64,000 nt of DNA from CAVUAA01 sp963739345 (GTDB taxonomy: Bacteria; Chlamydiota; Chlamydiia; Chlamydiales; JAFEGQ01). This document shows, piece after piece, positions 8,518-16,833 of this stretch (its first letter is position 1; every line of letters begins with the position of its first letter). A program made the position numbers and the translations under genes. The DNA is taken from contig CAVUAA010000001.1 in NCBI GenBank assembly GCA_963739345.1, forward strand, positions 806,001-870,000. The letters run 5' to 3'. The notes below the pieces were generated by a model, which searched no databases, was not told the DNA's origin, and worked only from the letters and a program-made list of their open reading frames with translations.

Positions 8518-9072
8518 ATGAGCGAGGGAACGCGAAATCTCACAACCTACACACCCGTTTACGACAAAAAGACCTACAGCTACCACTTCTACGAGACCGA
8601 CGACTGGATTGTTCTAGGCTTTGACGTGATCGAGGATTATGCGTTTTCGGTTGTGCAAGAGAACTTCGATAGCCGAATCGGTATGGTCTGCCACTCACTC
8701 CGGAAAAAGAATTGGCAATGGCTTGACCTCAACGTTCGGGAGTTCAGTTGCCTAACGGTTGGCAGAGTCAACCAGCTTCCAGCAGCCGAAGCGGTCGTCG
8801 ATGGCAAAACACAGACTTACAACATCATGCCAGGGCATAAAAAACTAAATCTTCCCTATACCGTCGCCAGCAAATCTAAATTTGTGCCCCAAAAAAAGCT
8901 GCCGATCACCCTTTGTAAAACGGCCACTACCTTTACCTCCAAAGGCGAAACCCTTTTCACCCAGCACACCACCCAATTCAACAGTAAGAACTACCTCGTT
9001 CAGCTGTGGAAGGTGAACAGCGGCGGCTACAAAATCCGCCGTCCTGTTCTAGAGTTGTCCCCCAAGGGGTGA
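8518..9072 (+). CDS. Conserved-looking hypothetical protein, 184 residues
   Basis: I do not recognise this protein. It starts at ATG 8518 behind a good ribosome binding site (AAAGGAAAC, about 7 bases upstream). It is soluble, rich in aromatic and Lys/Thr residues, with no signal peptide or membrane segment. Parts such as YHFYETDDWIVLGFDVIED and KNYLVQLWKV suggest a beta-rich fold. It lies divergent to dnaG and 34 bases upstream of mutS on the same strand, so it may be co-transcribed with mutS-uvrC. Its composition is less GC-rich than mutS. Confidence 0.7.
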   Translation: MSEGTRNLTTYTPVYDKKTYSYHFYETDDWIVLGFDVIEDYAFSVVQENFDSRIGMVCHSLRKKNWQWLDLNVREFSCLTVGRVNQLPAAEAVVDGKTQTYNIMPGHKKLNLPYTVASKSKFVPQKKLPITLCKTATTFTSKGETLFTQHTTQFNSKNYLVQLWKVNSGGYKIRRPVLELSPKG

Positions 9073-9106
9073 CATTTGCGCACCAGTTGCGTTAAACTCT
9101 CACCCA

Positions 9107-11500
9107 ATGGCGGCTATAAAGACTACTCCCATGATGACGCAGTGGCACGCCTGCAAAGAGCAAGCGGGCGATGCGCTCCTCTTTTTTCGCATGGGCGATT
9201 TCTATGAAGCTTTCTATGAAGATGCCGAGGTGATGGCGGAGGTGCTCGAGCTAACGCTCACCAAACGGCAAGAGGTGCCAATGGCCGGCGTCCCCTGGCA
9301 CAGCGCCGAAGGGTACATCGACAAGTTGGTTGCCCGTGGCTTCAAGGTTGCGGTAGCGGAGCAGACGGAAGATCCCAAGCTAACAAAGGGCTTGGTTAAT
9401 AGAGAAGTAGTGCGGGTGGTGACGCCCGGCACCTCGTCCCAGGTTGCCGAAAAGAGCAACAACTACTTCGTTGCACTCGCGCAGCAAGGGGCGATGATTG
9501 GGTTGGCGGCGCTCGACTTAAGCACTGGCGAATTTCGGGTCACTGAGCTGGAAAACAAGCGAGAGCTACTCAATGAGCTAGCCCGTTTGGCGCCCACAGA
9601 AATCCTCGCTGCCAAAGCGGTATACGAAAAGTTTGCCGAACTCTCCACACTCGTCACAGTGAAACCGGGCTGGCACTTCGATCACGAAGCGACCTACGAG
9701 ACGCTTGCGCAACACTTTGCTGTGAAAAGCCTGGATGGACTCGGTTTGAAAGGGATGGTCAGCGCGATTAAGGCAGCCGGCGCACTCCTCGAACACTTGA
9801 GCGCAACACTCCATCTCGATGTGAAACACATCACCGCCATCCACCCCTACTCCACCGGCGACTACGTCGCACTCGATCAGATCACACAGCGCAACTTAGA
9901 ACTCGTCCGGGCGATGCACGAAGGTCAAACCTTGCTCAGCGTACTCGACCGTACACAAACTCCAATGGGTGGTCGTCTCCTCAAGCAGTGGGTCCTCCAC
10001 CCCCTCCTCTCCCCTATGCGCATTGCCGATCGACAGAGCGCTGTCGAGCAGCTCCTTGATATCGTCATACCTCTAAAAGGAGTGCGCGATCTGGAGCGTT
10101 TGGTAACCAAGGTCTCCACCGGATCGGCCACGCCAAGAGATCTGGTGGCGCTGAAGAGCTCGCTTGAGCGAGTTCCGCAGGTGCGTGCAACATTGCAAGG
10201 GATGACCGGCCTTCTCGCCAAACAGGCTGAGCGGTTGGAAAATCTGCACGAGGTTGCAGCCGAGATCGGCCGGTGTATCGTCGACGAACCCCCTGCGCGA
10301 CTCAGTGATGGAAACGTCATTCGAGAGGGCTTCTGTCCCGATCTTGACGAGCTGCGCGCCCTCTCACGCGACTCGAAAAGCTGGCTGGCGAATTATCAGA
10401 CGGAGCTGCGCGAGCGTTTTGAGATCAAGACACTGAAAGTTGGCTTCAACCGGGTCTTTGGCTACTTCCTCGAAGTGAGCCGGGGGCAGGCTGATCGGAT
10501 GCCCGACACCTTCCAACGGCGGCAGACGCTTGTCAACTCAGAGCGATTCATCTCGCCCGAGCTCAAAGAGTATGAGAGCAAGATCTTAAGTGCCGAGGAG
10601 CGGATGAGTTCGCTCGAGACGCGCCACTTCAACGCGCTGCGCGCAACCATCGCACAGCACGCACAACCGATCATCCGCACCGCCCGCGCTCTCGCCACCA
10701 TCGATGCCCTCGCTTCCCTTGCCTGTGTAGCCCGCGAGCGGGGCTACGCCCGACCAATCGTAGATGAATCGGATGCACTGGAAATCATCGACGGACGCCA
10801 TCCGGTGATCGAAGCGGCGACCGAATTTGTCGCCAACGACACGCAAATGAACTGTACCGACTCTCAGCTCATTCTCATCACCGGCCCCAACATGGCGGGC
10901 AAGTCCACCTATATCCGGCAGGTCGCATTGATTGCCCTGATGGCACAAATAGGAAGCTTTGTCCCCGCCACCTCAGCCCACATTGGCGCTGTCGACAAGA
11001 TCTTCACGCGCATCGGCGCCTCTGATGATCTCTCTCGTGGCCAATCCACCTTCATGGTGGAGATGAGCGAGACCGCCAACATCCTCAACAACGCCACCCC
11101 CCGATCGCTCGTCATCCTCGACGAGATTGGGCGCGGCACCTCTACCTACGACGGTATCTCCATCGCCTGGTCAGTCGCCGAACACCTCCTCACCGTCCCC
11201 AATCGGAAAGCACGCACCCTCTTCGCCACCCACTACTTCGAACTCACCGCGCTCGAAGAGCAGCTCACCGGCGCTCGCAACTACAGCGTCGCCGTCCGCG
11301 AGAGCGACGACGAGGTTGTCTTCCTTCACAAGATTGTCCCAGGCCCCGCCGACCGCTCCTATGGCATCCACGTCGCCAAACTGGCCGGCCTCCCCCTCCC
11401 CGCCATCGCCCGTGCCAAACAGATCCTCGCCCGCCTCGAAAAACGGAAGAGCGCCCGCAAACCGACCAAAGCGGAAACTCAACTCTCCCTCTTCTCATGA
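9107..11500 (+). CDS. mutS: DNA mismatch repair protein MutS
   Basis: Recognises mismatches and small loops after replication and, with MutL, directs repair. The 797-residue protein has the N-terminal mismatch-binding domain with the FFRMGDFYEAF motif (the Phe-x-Glu type reader), connector, lever and clamp domains, and a C-terminal ABC ATPase with Walker A GPNMAGKST near residue 593. Walker B (VILDEIGRGTST) and the ATHYFEL motif follow. It is slightly shorter than typical MutS1, with a short C-terminal tail. Its stop overlaps the uvrC start in an ATGA, so the two repair genes are translationally coupled. Confidence 0.97.
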   Translation: MAAIKTTPMMTQWHACKEQAGDALLFFRMGDFYEAFYEDAEVMAEVLELTLTKRQEVPMAGVPWHSAEGYIDKLVARGFKVAVAEQTEDPKLTKGLVNREVVRVVTPGTSSQVAEKSNNYFVALAQQGAMIGLAALDLSTGEFRVTELENKRELLNELARLAPTEILAAKAVYEKFAELSTLVTVKPGWHFDHEATYETLAQHFAVKSLDGLGLKGMVSAIKAAGALLEHLSATLHLDVKHITAIHPYSTGDYVALDQITQRNLELVRAMHEGQTLLSVLDRTQTPMGGRLLKQWVLHPLLSPMRIADRQSAVEQLLDIVIPLKGVRDLERLVTKVSTGSATPRDLVALKSSLERVPQVRATLQGMTGLLAKQAERLENLHEVAAEIGRCIVDEPPARLSDGNVIREGFCPDLDELRALSRDSKSWLANYQTELRERFEIKTLKVGFNRVFGYFLEVSRGQADRMPDTFQRRQTLVNSERFISPELKEYESKILSAEERMSSLETRHFNALRATIAQHAQPIIRTARALATIDALASLACVARERGYARPIVDESDALEIIDGRHPVIEAATEFVANDTQMNCTDSQLILITGPNMAGKSTYIRQVALIALMAQIGSFVPATSAHIGAVDKIFTRIGASDDLSRGQSTFMVEMSETANILNNATPRSLVILDEIGRGTSTYDGISIAWSVAEHLLTVPNRKARTLFATHYFELTALEEQLTGARNYSVAVRESDDEVVFLHKIVPGPADRSYGIHVAKLAGLPLPAIARAKQILARLEKRKSARKPTKAETQLSLFS

Positions 11501-13290
11501 CCTTCAATCCCGACACCATCAAAAACTTTCCCGGGGAGCCCGGTGTCTACATCATGCGGGACAAGAAGGGGAAAGTGCTCTACGTCGGCAAGGCGATCAA
11601 CCTCCGCAATCGCGTCCGTCAATACTTCCTTCCCGGCGGCGACGGCCGGGCCCAAGTCCCCTACCTAGTCAAAAAAATCGCCCGCATCGACACCATGGTG
11701 GTCTCCTCCGAGAAAGAAGCGCTCCTCCTCGAAAACACCCTCATCAAACAATACCAGCCCCCCTATAACGTCTTCCTAAAAGACGACAAAGGGTACATCT
11801 CACTCAAAATCACCACCAAACACGAGTGGCCCATGATCGAGCTGGTCCGCTACAAGGGGAAGCCCAAGCCCGACGGCCTCTACTGCGGCCCCTACACCTC
11901 CACCTACGCCGCCCGCCAAACCCTTGAGCTCCTCATCCGCCTCTTCCCCCTCCGTCGTTGCTCTGACGACGAACTCAAGCGACGTACCCGTCCCTGCATC
12001 CTCCACGGCATGAAACGGTGCGTCGCACCCTGCGTCGGCAAGTGCACCAAACCCGACTACGACGCCATCGTCGAAAAGACCGTCCGCTTCCTCCAAGGAA
12101 AAGATCGCGACGTCCTCAACACCCTCTACGACGAGATGAAAACCGCCTCCGAATCGCTCGAATTCGAACGGGCATCCGACCTCCACCAGACCATCCGTCA
12201 CATTGAGCACACCGTCGAACAACAACGGGTCGACCAGGCCGGCACCGGCAACCGCGATGTGATTGGCCTCTACCGCGAAGCTGGCGAGCTCTCCCTCACC
12301 CAAATGCTCTTCCGCGACGGCAAGCTCATCGGTGCTGAGAACTACCACTTCTCCTCCCTCGCTCAGGAGACCCCCGCCGCCCTTTCCACCTTCCTCATTC
12401 AAACCTACAAAGATAAAGAGCTCCCCCAGGAGATCATCATTCCCGCTCCCCCCGATCCCACCCTATCCGAAATCATCCCCACCCGCCTCCACCACCCCAA
12501 ACGGGGTGACAAGCTCAAACTCATTGAAATGGCCACCGCCAACGCCAAAGCCGCCTTCCACAAAGAGCGCGACCTAACCCGCCTGCGCGAAAAAACCCTC
12601 ATCGACCTCCAAGAAAGACTCCGCCTCCGCAACTATCCCCGCCGCATCGAATGCTTCGACAACTCCAACCTGCAAGGCTCAGAGCCCGTCGCCGCCATGA
12701 TCGCCTTCACTGACGGAGAGTCCGATAAAAAACGGTACCGAAAATACAAAGTAAAAACCGTCTCCGGCTCTGACGACTACGCCACCATGCACGAGATCCT
12801 CTCCCGCCGCTACACCCGTGCTAAAAAAGAGGACGACCTTCCCGACCTCATCATCGTTGATGGCGGCAAAGGGCAGCTCAACATCGCCCTTAAAGTCCTC
12901 CAAGACCTCAACATCGTCACCGTCGACATCATTGGCCTCGCCAAAGAGAGCGGAAGACACGACCGCGGTGCTACCCGCGAACAAATATTCTTACCAGGCA
13001 CCCGAGACCCCCTCCTCCTCCGCCCCAACCACCCCGTCCTCTTCCTCCTCCAGCGCATTCGTGACGAAGCGCACCGCTTCGCCATCACCTTCCACCGCAA
13101 GCAGCGAGAAAAGACTCTCCTCAAGAGCCCCCTCGACAATGTCCCTGGAATCGGCCCCACCAAGCGCAAAGCGCTCCTCCGCCATTTCGGTTCAGCAAAA
13201 AAAGCGCTCGCCGCCACAGCCGAAGAACTCGCTCAAGTCAAGGAACTGACCAAGCGGGACATCGCCACCCTGTTAGAACTCCAAGATTAG
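11497..13290 (+). CDS. uvrC: Excinuclease ABC subunit C
   Basis: Makes both incisions around bulky DNA lesions in nucleotide excision repair, with UvrA and UvrB. The 597-residue protein has an N-terminal GIY-YIG nuclease domain (PGVYIMRDKKGKVLYVGKA), cysteine-containing stretch around residues 150-190, UVR-type UvrB-binding segment (SESLEFERASDLHQTI), an RNase H-like second nuclease (ECFDNSNLQGSEPV, LIIVDGGKGQL), and tandem helix-hairpin-helix motifs at the end (VPGIGPTKRKALLRHFGS). It overlaps mutS by four bases. Length is normal. Confidence 0.97.
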   Translation: MTFNPDTIKNFPGEPGVYIMRDKKGKVLYVGKAINLRNRVRQYFLPGGDGRAQVPYLVKKIARIDTMVVSSEKEALLLENTLIKQYQPPYNVFLKDDKGYISLKITTKHEWPMIELVRYKGKPKPDGLYCGPYTSTYAARQTLELLIRLFPLRRCSDDELKRRTRPCILHGMKRCVAPCVGKCTKPDYDAIVEKTVRFLQGKDRDVLNTLYDEMKTASESLEFERASDLHQTIRHIEHTVEQQRVDQAGTGNRDVIGLYREAGELSLTQMLFRDGKLIGAENYHFSSLAQETPAALSTFLIQTYKDKELPQEIIIPAPPDPTLSEIIPTRLHHPKRGDKLKLIEMATANAKAAFHKERDLTRLREKTLIDLQERLRLRNYPRRIECFDNSNLQGSEPVAAMIAFTDGESDKKRYRKYKVKTVSGSDDYATMHEILSRRYTRAKKEDDLPDLIIVDGGKGQLNIALKVLQDLNIVTVDIIGLAKESGRHDRGATREQIFLPGTRDPLLLRPNHPVLFLLQRIRDEAHRFAITFHRKQREKTLLKSPLDNVPGIGPTKRKALLRHFGSAKKALAATAEELAQVKELTKRDIATLLELQD

Positions 13291-13664
13291 CCACGGGAAA
13301 CAGCAATCCGACCTGTCCGATGACGGCGCGTTGGCCTCAGCACAATCTCAATATCACGTTCTAGAAGCGCTAAAAACCGCAGCAACCGATCCATAGAAAA
13401 TCCACCCAACTTCCCACTCAATAGAGCAGAGATCTTCGGCTGATCCACCCCCAACACACCCGCCGCCTGACCTTGTGTCAACCGCCGACGACGAATGATT
13501 CTGGCAATTTCCGCCACCAACTCAGTTTTTGCCATCAACGCCTTCGCGTCGGACAGCTGCAGGTCCTCAAAGACATTGCCACTGCTCTCCGTGAACCGTA
13601 CCTTCTCTTCTGCTTCCTTGCCCTTTGCCACGTCTATCTCCCCTTGTTCCTTTCTACCGCCCAC
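13287..13664 (-). CDS. XRE-type antitoxin of the second toxin-antitoxin pair
   Basis: A 125-residue helix-turn-helix protein. The segment ARIIRRRRLTQGQAAGVLG followed by VDQPKISALLSGKLGGFS and LLRFLALLERDIEIVL is the HTH_37/XRE group commonly paired with phage Gp49-like toxins. The FEDLQLSDAKALMAKTELV stretch before it is also family-typical. It overlaps the toxin gene by 31 bases and the uvrC end by four bases (convergent). It probably neutralises the toxin and represses the pair. Confidence 0.87.
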   Translation of the reverse strand: MGGRKEQGEIDVAKGKEAEEKVRFTESSGNVFEDLQLSDAKALMAKTELVAEIARIIRRRRLTQGQAAGVLGVDQPKISALLSGKLGGFSMDRLLRFLALLERDIEIVLRPTRRHRTGRIAVSRG

Positions 13665-13978
13665 TGCAAACGCCGACGAACCACGTCCATCTGGGTCTTC
13701 GGCGTCGCAATTCCTTTTTTGCTCTTCTTCTGAAACACGTGCAATACATAGATGGCGTCCCTAAACTTCACTGTGTACACCGCCCGATATGTATTGCCTA
13801 CGTGATTCTCCACCACCTCCAACACTGAAGCCCCGCCAAAACCTTTCAACGGCTTCACGCTCAAACCTTTCTCGCCCCTCTGCGCCATCCCTAGCGCAAA
13901 GCCGACCTCTCGCTGCACCTGTTTCGGCAACTTACGCAAGTCCTCCAGAGACGATCCGACCCAAACTATTGGCTTCAC
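13634..13978 (-). CDS. Gp49-like (RelE-superfamily) toxin
   Basis: A 114-residue protein of the phage-derived Gp49-like/HigB group, starting at GTG 13978 (VKPIVWVGSSLEDLRKLPKQ). The frame is open to 14110, but the extra 44 residues are not family-like. Core motifs are PLKGFGGASVLEVVE, YRAVYTVKFRDAIYVLHVFQKKSK, and the C-terminal RRRLQWAVER. Toxins of this fold act as ribosome-dependent mRNA nucleases. The antitoxin gene follows directly. The pair lies between uvrC and the unknown membrane-protein cluster, at the edge of an accessory island. Confidence 0.85.
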   Translation of the reverse strand: MKPIVWVGSSLEDLRKLPKQVQREVGFALGMAQRGEKGLSVKPLKGFGGASVLEVVENHVGNTYRAVYTVKFRDAIYVLHVFQKKSKKGIATPKTQMDVVRRRLQWAVERNKGR

Positions 13979-14060
13979 AAACTCATTATGCCAGATCCAG
14001 CATATTAGAGCAAGACGGCAGGCGCGGCGACACTGCCACCCTCCTAGAACTCTAAGACTA

Positions 14061-14107
14061 GCGAGTTTGTCACTGTTAGGGCCTGGCCCTAAAAGTGACA
14101 AACTCGC
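14061..14107. repeat. Long palindrome, GGGCCTGGCCC core (member 1)
   Basis: Two 23-base arms around a single central T at 14084, with one mismatched pair. The outer arms read GCGAGTTTGTCACT and its complement. It lies 32 bases after the stop of the 721-residue protein gene, so it could end transcription of the 23-14 kb operon, but no T-tract follows on either strand. The GGGCC(A/T)GGCCC centre recurs in two other palindromes in this window (26837-26885 and 41921-41975), while the outer arms differ. Confidence 0.85.
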
Positions 14108-14139
14108 CATTCACGGTTCACAACCAACGAGTTAGAACT

Positions 14140-16305
14140 TCAGGACTGATCCTTCACTAGACACAGTAGCGCTTTAATGGCCTCTGACGCCCTTCTCTCC
14201 CCTTTCCACTCTTGCGCTTGAAGCCACTTGAGTAGCTTCTCTCCCCCGCCATACTCCCGGCATTGCCAAATTGCCCAACGGATGGGTAGTGGATCTTCAC
14301 CATCGAAGCACACACGATGGTGCCAGTCATAATGGTTGCTGATCACATTGGCATAGCGCCCCGGTAGTGAGCGCCTAGCGTAGAGGGCCATTTCCTTGGG
14401 GAGGTAGAGAACGTCGGGATACGCAAAATCGCCAAAGTCCGCAATCTCCTGTCTAATACACTCAGCAAGACACTTTCCTTCTTTCGTCTCTTCGCACAGG
14501 GTTTTCAACCGCTCAGCTCCGATTTTCTTCCGTAGTACGAGTCCGCTCCTCTTTAGGTAGTTGAACTGCCCATTCCGATTTCCTTCCAACGAACGAAACT
14601 TCGTTAGAAATCGATCCCCCCACTCTTGAGCAGTGATTTGATCGGACTCCAGCGAATAGAGTCGCTTCTCAAGGCACGCATCCATCAGTCCTGTTTTGAA
14701 GTGCTCCTGCTTGAGGACGATCGAAACCAGATTTGTTCTATCGGGGCTCTCTTTGACAGCATCGAGCAAACAACGGAGGTAAGCCACTTTCACGCCGTCC
14801 ATATGAGAGCTGAGCTGCTGACTCCAGTTGGGAATCCGCTCAATCTCACGCCCCAGGCGGGTGATGACCCTCGTCGCCGTAGACGGTCTGACCCAGTCGC
14901 GCACGAGATGCCACTTAAGCAGTTCTAGCCGCTCGTTGGCATCATTGTGTTTCTTCAGTGCCATTTTCGTAGCAAGCGTGTCATCACGGTAGGTGCTCTC
15001 ATCAAACCAATCGATGGAACGCCAATTGTGGAATAGAGCGTCGAACTGTTGCAAATTGAGAACCTCAGAGGCTAGCCGTCGAAAGCGAGGTTCGCCTAAT
15101 TTGGCACTAAACAGGGGCATTCCCCGAATGCTCTCCTCAATCCACTTCCTGCAGCAGAGAAGATTGAGCTGATCTGCAGGCTCCAGGTAGCCGGCGATTT
15201 TGACCCACAACGCCCGGATCAATAGCGACCCTTCCTTCTCTTTCCTCCGCTCTTTCATCCTCTCTCTAATGACCGTACAAAAGTGTGGCCCTGCCTCCGC
15301 GCAATGCGCCCATTCGGAGGTCGAAACCCACCCGGAGATCAGCTCTTGTGTCGGACGTTTGCGGAGAAGTTCTGGCTTGATCAAATCGACCGCGTTGCTC
15401 CAGCCTTCGACGAGAAGGTGGACCAGATCTGCCTGCCCTTTGGAGAGCGCAAACTGCCCGATCGCCCCCACCCCATCTCTCTTCGCACGAATGTATGCGC
15501 TGATCATCAGCGGTTCCCGCTTCTCTTTATGAAAGAACGAGTCGAACAGAGAGTGGCCCACATCCCATGCGGGCGGCTCGCCAGTCCAGGTGACGAGACT
15601 CGCCAAACCATCAACACTCCCTACCCATTGAATGACCGCTCCCATCGCCTCCGGCTCATCCGTGAGGTCGATTGCATTTTCTAGATTGCCGGCTTTCAAC
15701 AGGTAGGTCTTGACTAGCAATCGGTCGTCGGCCTCTGGCGGGATCTCCCCCTTCTGATCCATCAGTCTGACGAGCGTGGCGGCATCGCCATACATTCCCT
15801 GGCCATCAAACCACTTAATTAGATCCGAGACCATCTGGCCTGAAACCTTCGGTTGAGCCAGAAGCAATCTACTGACTTCTCGGGCATCCACCCCGGCTGG
15901 GTTGCGCTGCAGGTACAACCTCAGTATCCATTTATCGCTCGCAATGTCAGAGAGGTGGGCACCACGACTACCCGCCCGCGCCCTCCAAAGAATGAGCCCC
16001 GCACAAGCAATACTACACATCGCAAGAGGAGCCGAAAACAGCGGGAGGGCGGTAAGCTCAACTAAGCCGATCGCAGCAACGGCGAACCAACCCATGCCGG
16101 ATGTACAGTAGCGAGGGTCAAGTCTCACGTGACCGTAGTCCACCGACACCGTCATAAGTAGGGGAACTGCATTTGCGAAACAAGGAAGGGCAACAGCCGC
16201 TACAAGCTTCTCGGAGTGGAGCAACTTGGCTCCCACCGCACTGGTGACCCCTACCCCCAAAAGGGTCCAAATCGCATCCCGGTAGAATTGACTCTCAGTG
16301 CGCAT
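14140..16305 (-). CDS. Unknown membrane-anchored helical protein, 721 residues (paralogue family)
   Basis: No known function recognised. The N-terminal 110 residues hold about four hydrophobic helices, arranged as two pairs; the rest is soluble and mostly alpha-helical. It shares a C-terminal signature with the 1478-residue protein upstream: GGGEKLLKWLQAQEWKGE here and GGAEELLSWLEQQEWKNE there. A DVGHSLFDSFFHKEKREP segment is a weak version of the DVSSxIFDDFYGKEERDP motif repeated in that protein. It is the last gene of a tight minus-strand set, starting nine bases after the preceding stop. Chlamydial Inc-like membrane effectors also combine N-terminal paired hydrophobic segments with cytosolic domains, so an effector role is possible but only inferred. 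Confidence 0.75.
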   Translation of the reverse strand: MRTESQFYRDAIWTLLGVGVTSAVGAKLLHSEKLVAAVALPCFANAVPLLMTVSVDYGHVRLDPRYCTSGMGWFAVAAIGLVELTALPLFSAPLAMCSIACAGLILWRARAGSRGAHLSDIASDKWILRLYLQRNPAGVDAREVSRLLLAQPKVSGQMVSDLIKWFDGQGMYGDAATLVRLMDQKGEIPPEADDRLLVKTYLLKAGNLENAIDLTDEPEAMGAVIQWVGSVDGLASLVTWTGEPPAWDVGHSLFDSFFHKEKREPLMISAYIRAKRDGVGAIGQFALSKGQADLVHLLVEGWSNAVDLIKPELLRKRPTQELISGWVSTSEWAHCAEAGPHFCTVIRERMKERRKEKEGSLLIRALWVKIAGYLEPADQLNLLCCRKWIEESIRGMPLFSAKLGEPRFRRLASEVLNLQQFDALFHNWRSIDWFDESTYRDDTLATKMALKKHNDANERLELLKWHLVRDWVRPSTATRVITRLGREIERIPNWSQQLSSHMDGVKVAYLRCLLDAVKESPDRTNLVSIVLKQEHFKTGLMDACLEKRLYSLESDQITAQEWGDRFLTKFRSLEGNRNGQFNYLKRSGLVLRKKIGAERLKTLCEETKEGKCLAECIRQEIADFGDFAYPDVLYLPKEMALYARRSLPGRYANVISNHYDWHHRVCFDGEDPLPIRWAIWQCREYGGGEKLLKWLQAQEWKGERRASEAIKALLCLVKDQS

Positions 16306-16314
16306 ACCCCCCCC

Positions 16315-16833
16315 CTATTTGTCCCGATCTAATGAACAATCCAGGCGATAGATACGATGAAGTTTGATCATCACGGCCGCTGTGGAAACGATGAGGCTTA
16401 CCGCAAGCGCATCCTTCCACTGGAACTGATGAGGACCCTGAAAAACACGCCATCTCAAATAGGTTCGTCCAAGAGAAATCATACCAACCGCTATGAAGAC
16501 CTGCGTGATGCCGTAGTACTCGCCTATCGCCCACCCCAGCCGCGCATCCTCGGTCGAATCCTCTCCGAGCTTCTCATCCAGCTTTTCTAGCCTTTTCCAG
16601 TACTGAAGTTGCCGGGTACGGAGGACGAAGCCGGTCAATCCCAGTCCTCCCAAGATTGCCGTATCATCCATCCATCGAAACTGGTAGCTGCCCTTCATCG
16701 CCAGTCGCCGATAGCAGATCCTACCCAGATGGAGCGCCACCCCAACAACGACAAACTGTGTCGCTTGGTATTTGACAAATTCCCATCGCTTTGCCGATTG
16801 CAGTTGCGCCACTGATTCCAGGTTATACCCCAC
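16315..16833 (-). CDS. Small four-helix membrane protein made of a duplicated unit
   Basis: A 172-residue protein consisting of two similar halves. Residues about 25-90 (TQFVVVGVALHLGRICYRR, then YQFRW) and about 107-172 (TQVFIAVGMISLGRTYLRW, then HQFQW) each give two membrane helices followed by a charged stretch. The layout equals the N-terminal membrane region of the large paralogues on either side, so this looks like a stand-alone copy of their membrane module. It overlaps the upstream 1478-residue gene by 11 bases and ends nine bases before the 721-residue gene, supporting one operon. No function can be assigned. Confidence 0.72.
   Translation of the reverse strand: MGYNLESVAQLQSAKRWEFVKYQATQFVVVGVALHLGRICYRRLAMKGSYQFRWMDDTAILGGLGLTGFVLRTRQLQYWKRLEKLDEKLGEDSTEDARLGWAIGEYYGITQVFIAVGMISLGRTYLRWRVFQGPHQFQWKDALAVSLIVSTAAVMIKLHRIYRLDCSLDRDK

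Noticed and set aside
14061..14107. Palindromes considered as ordinary Rho-independent terminators
   Set aside because: Position fits, but no T-run follows the stem on either strand, so I list them as repeats with a possible terminator role.
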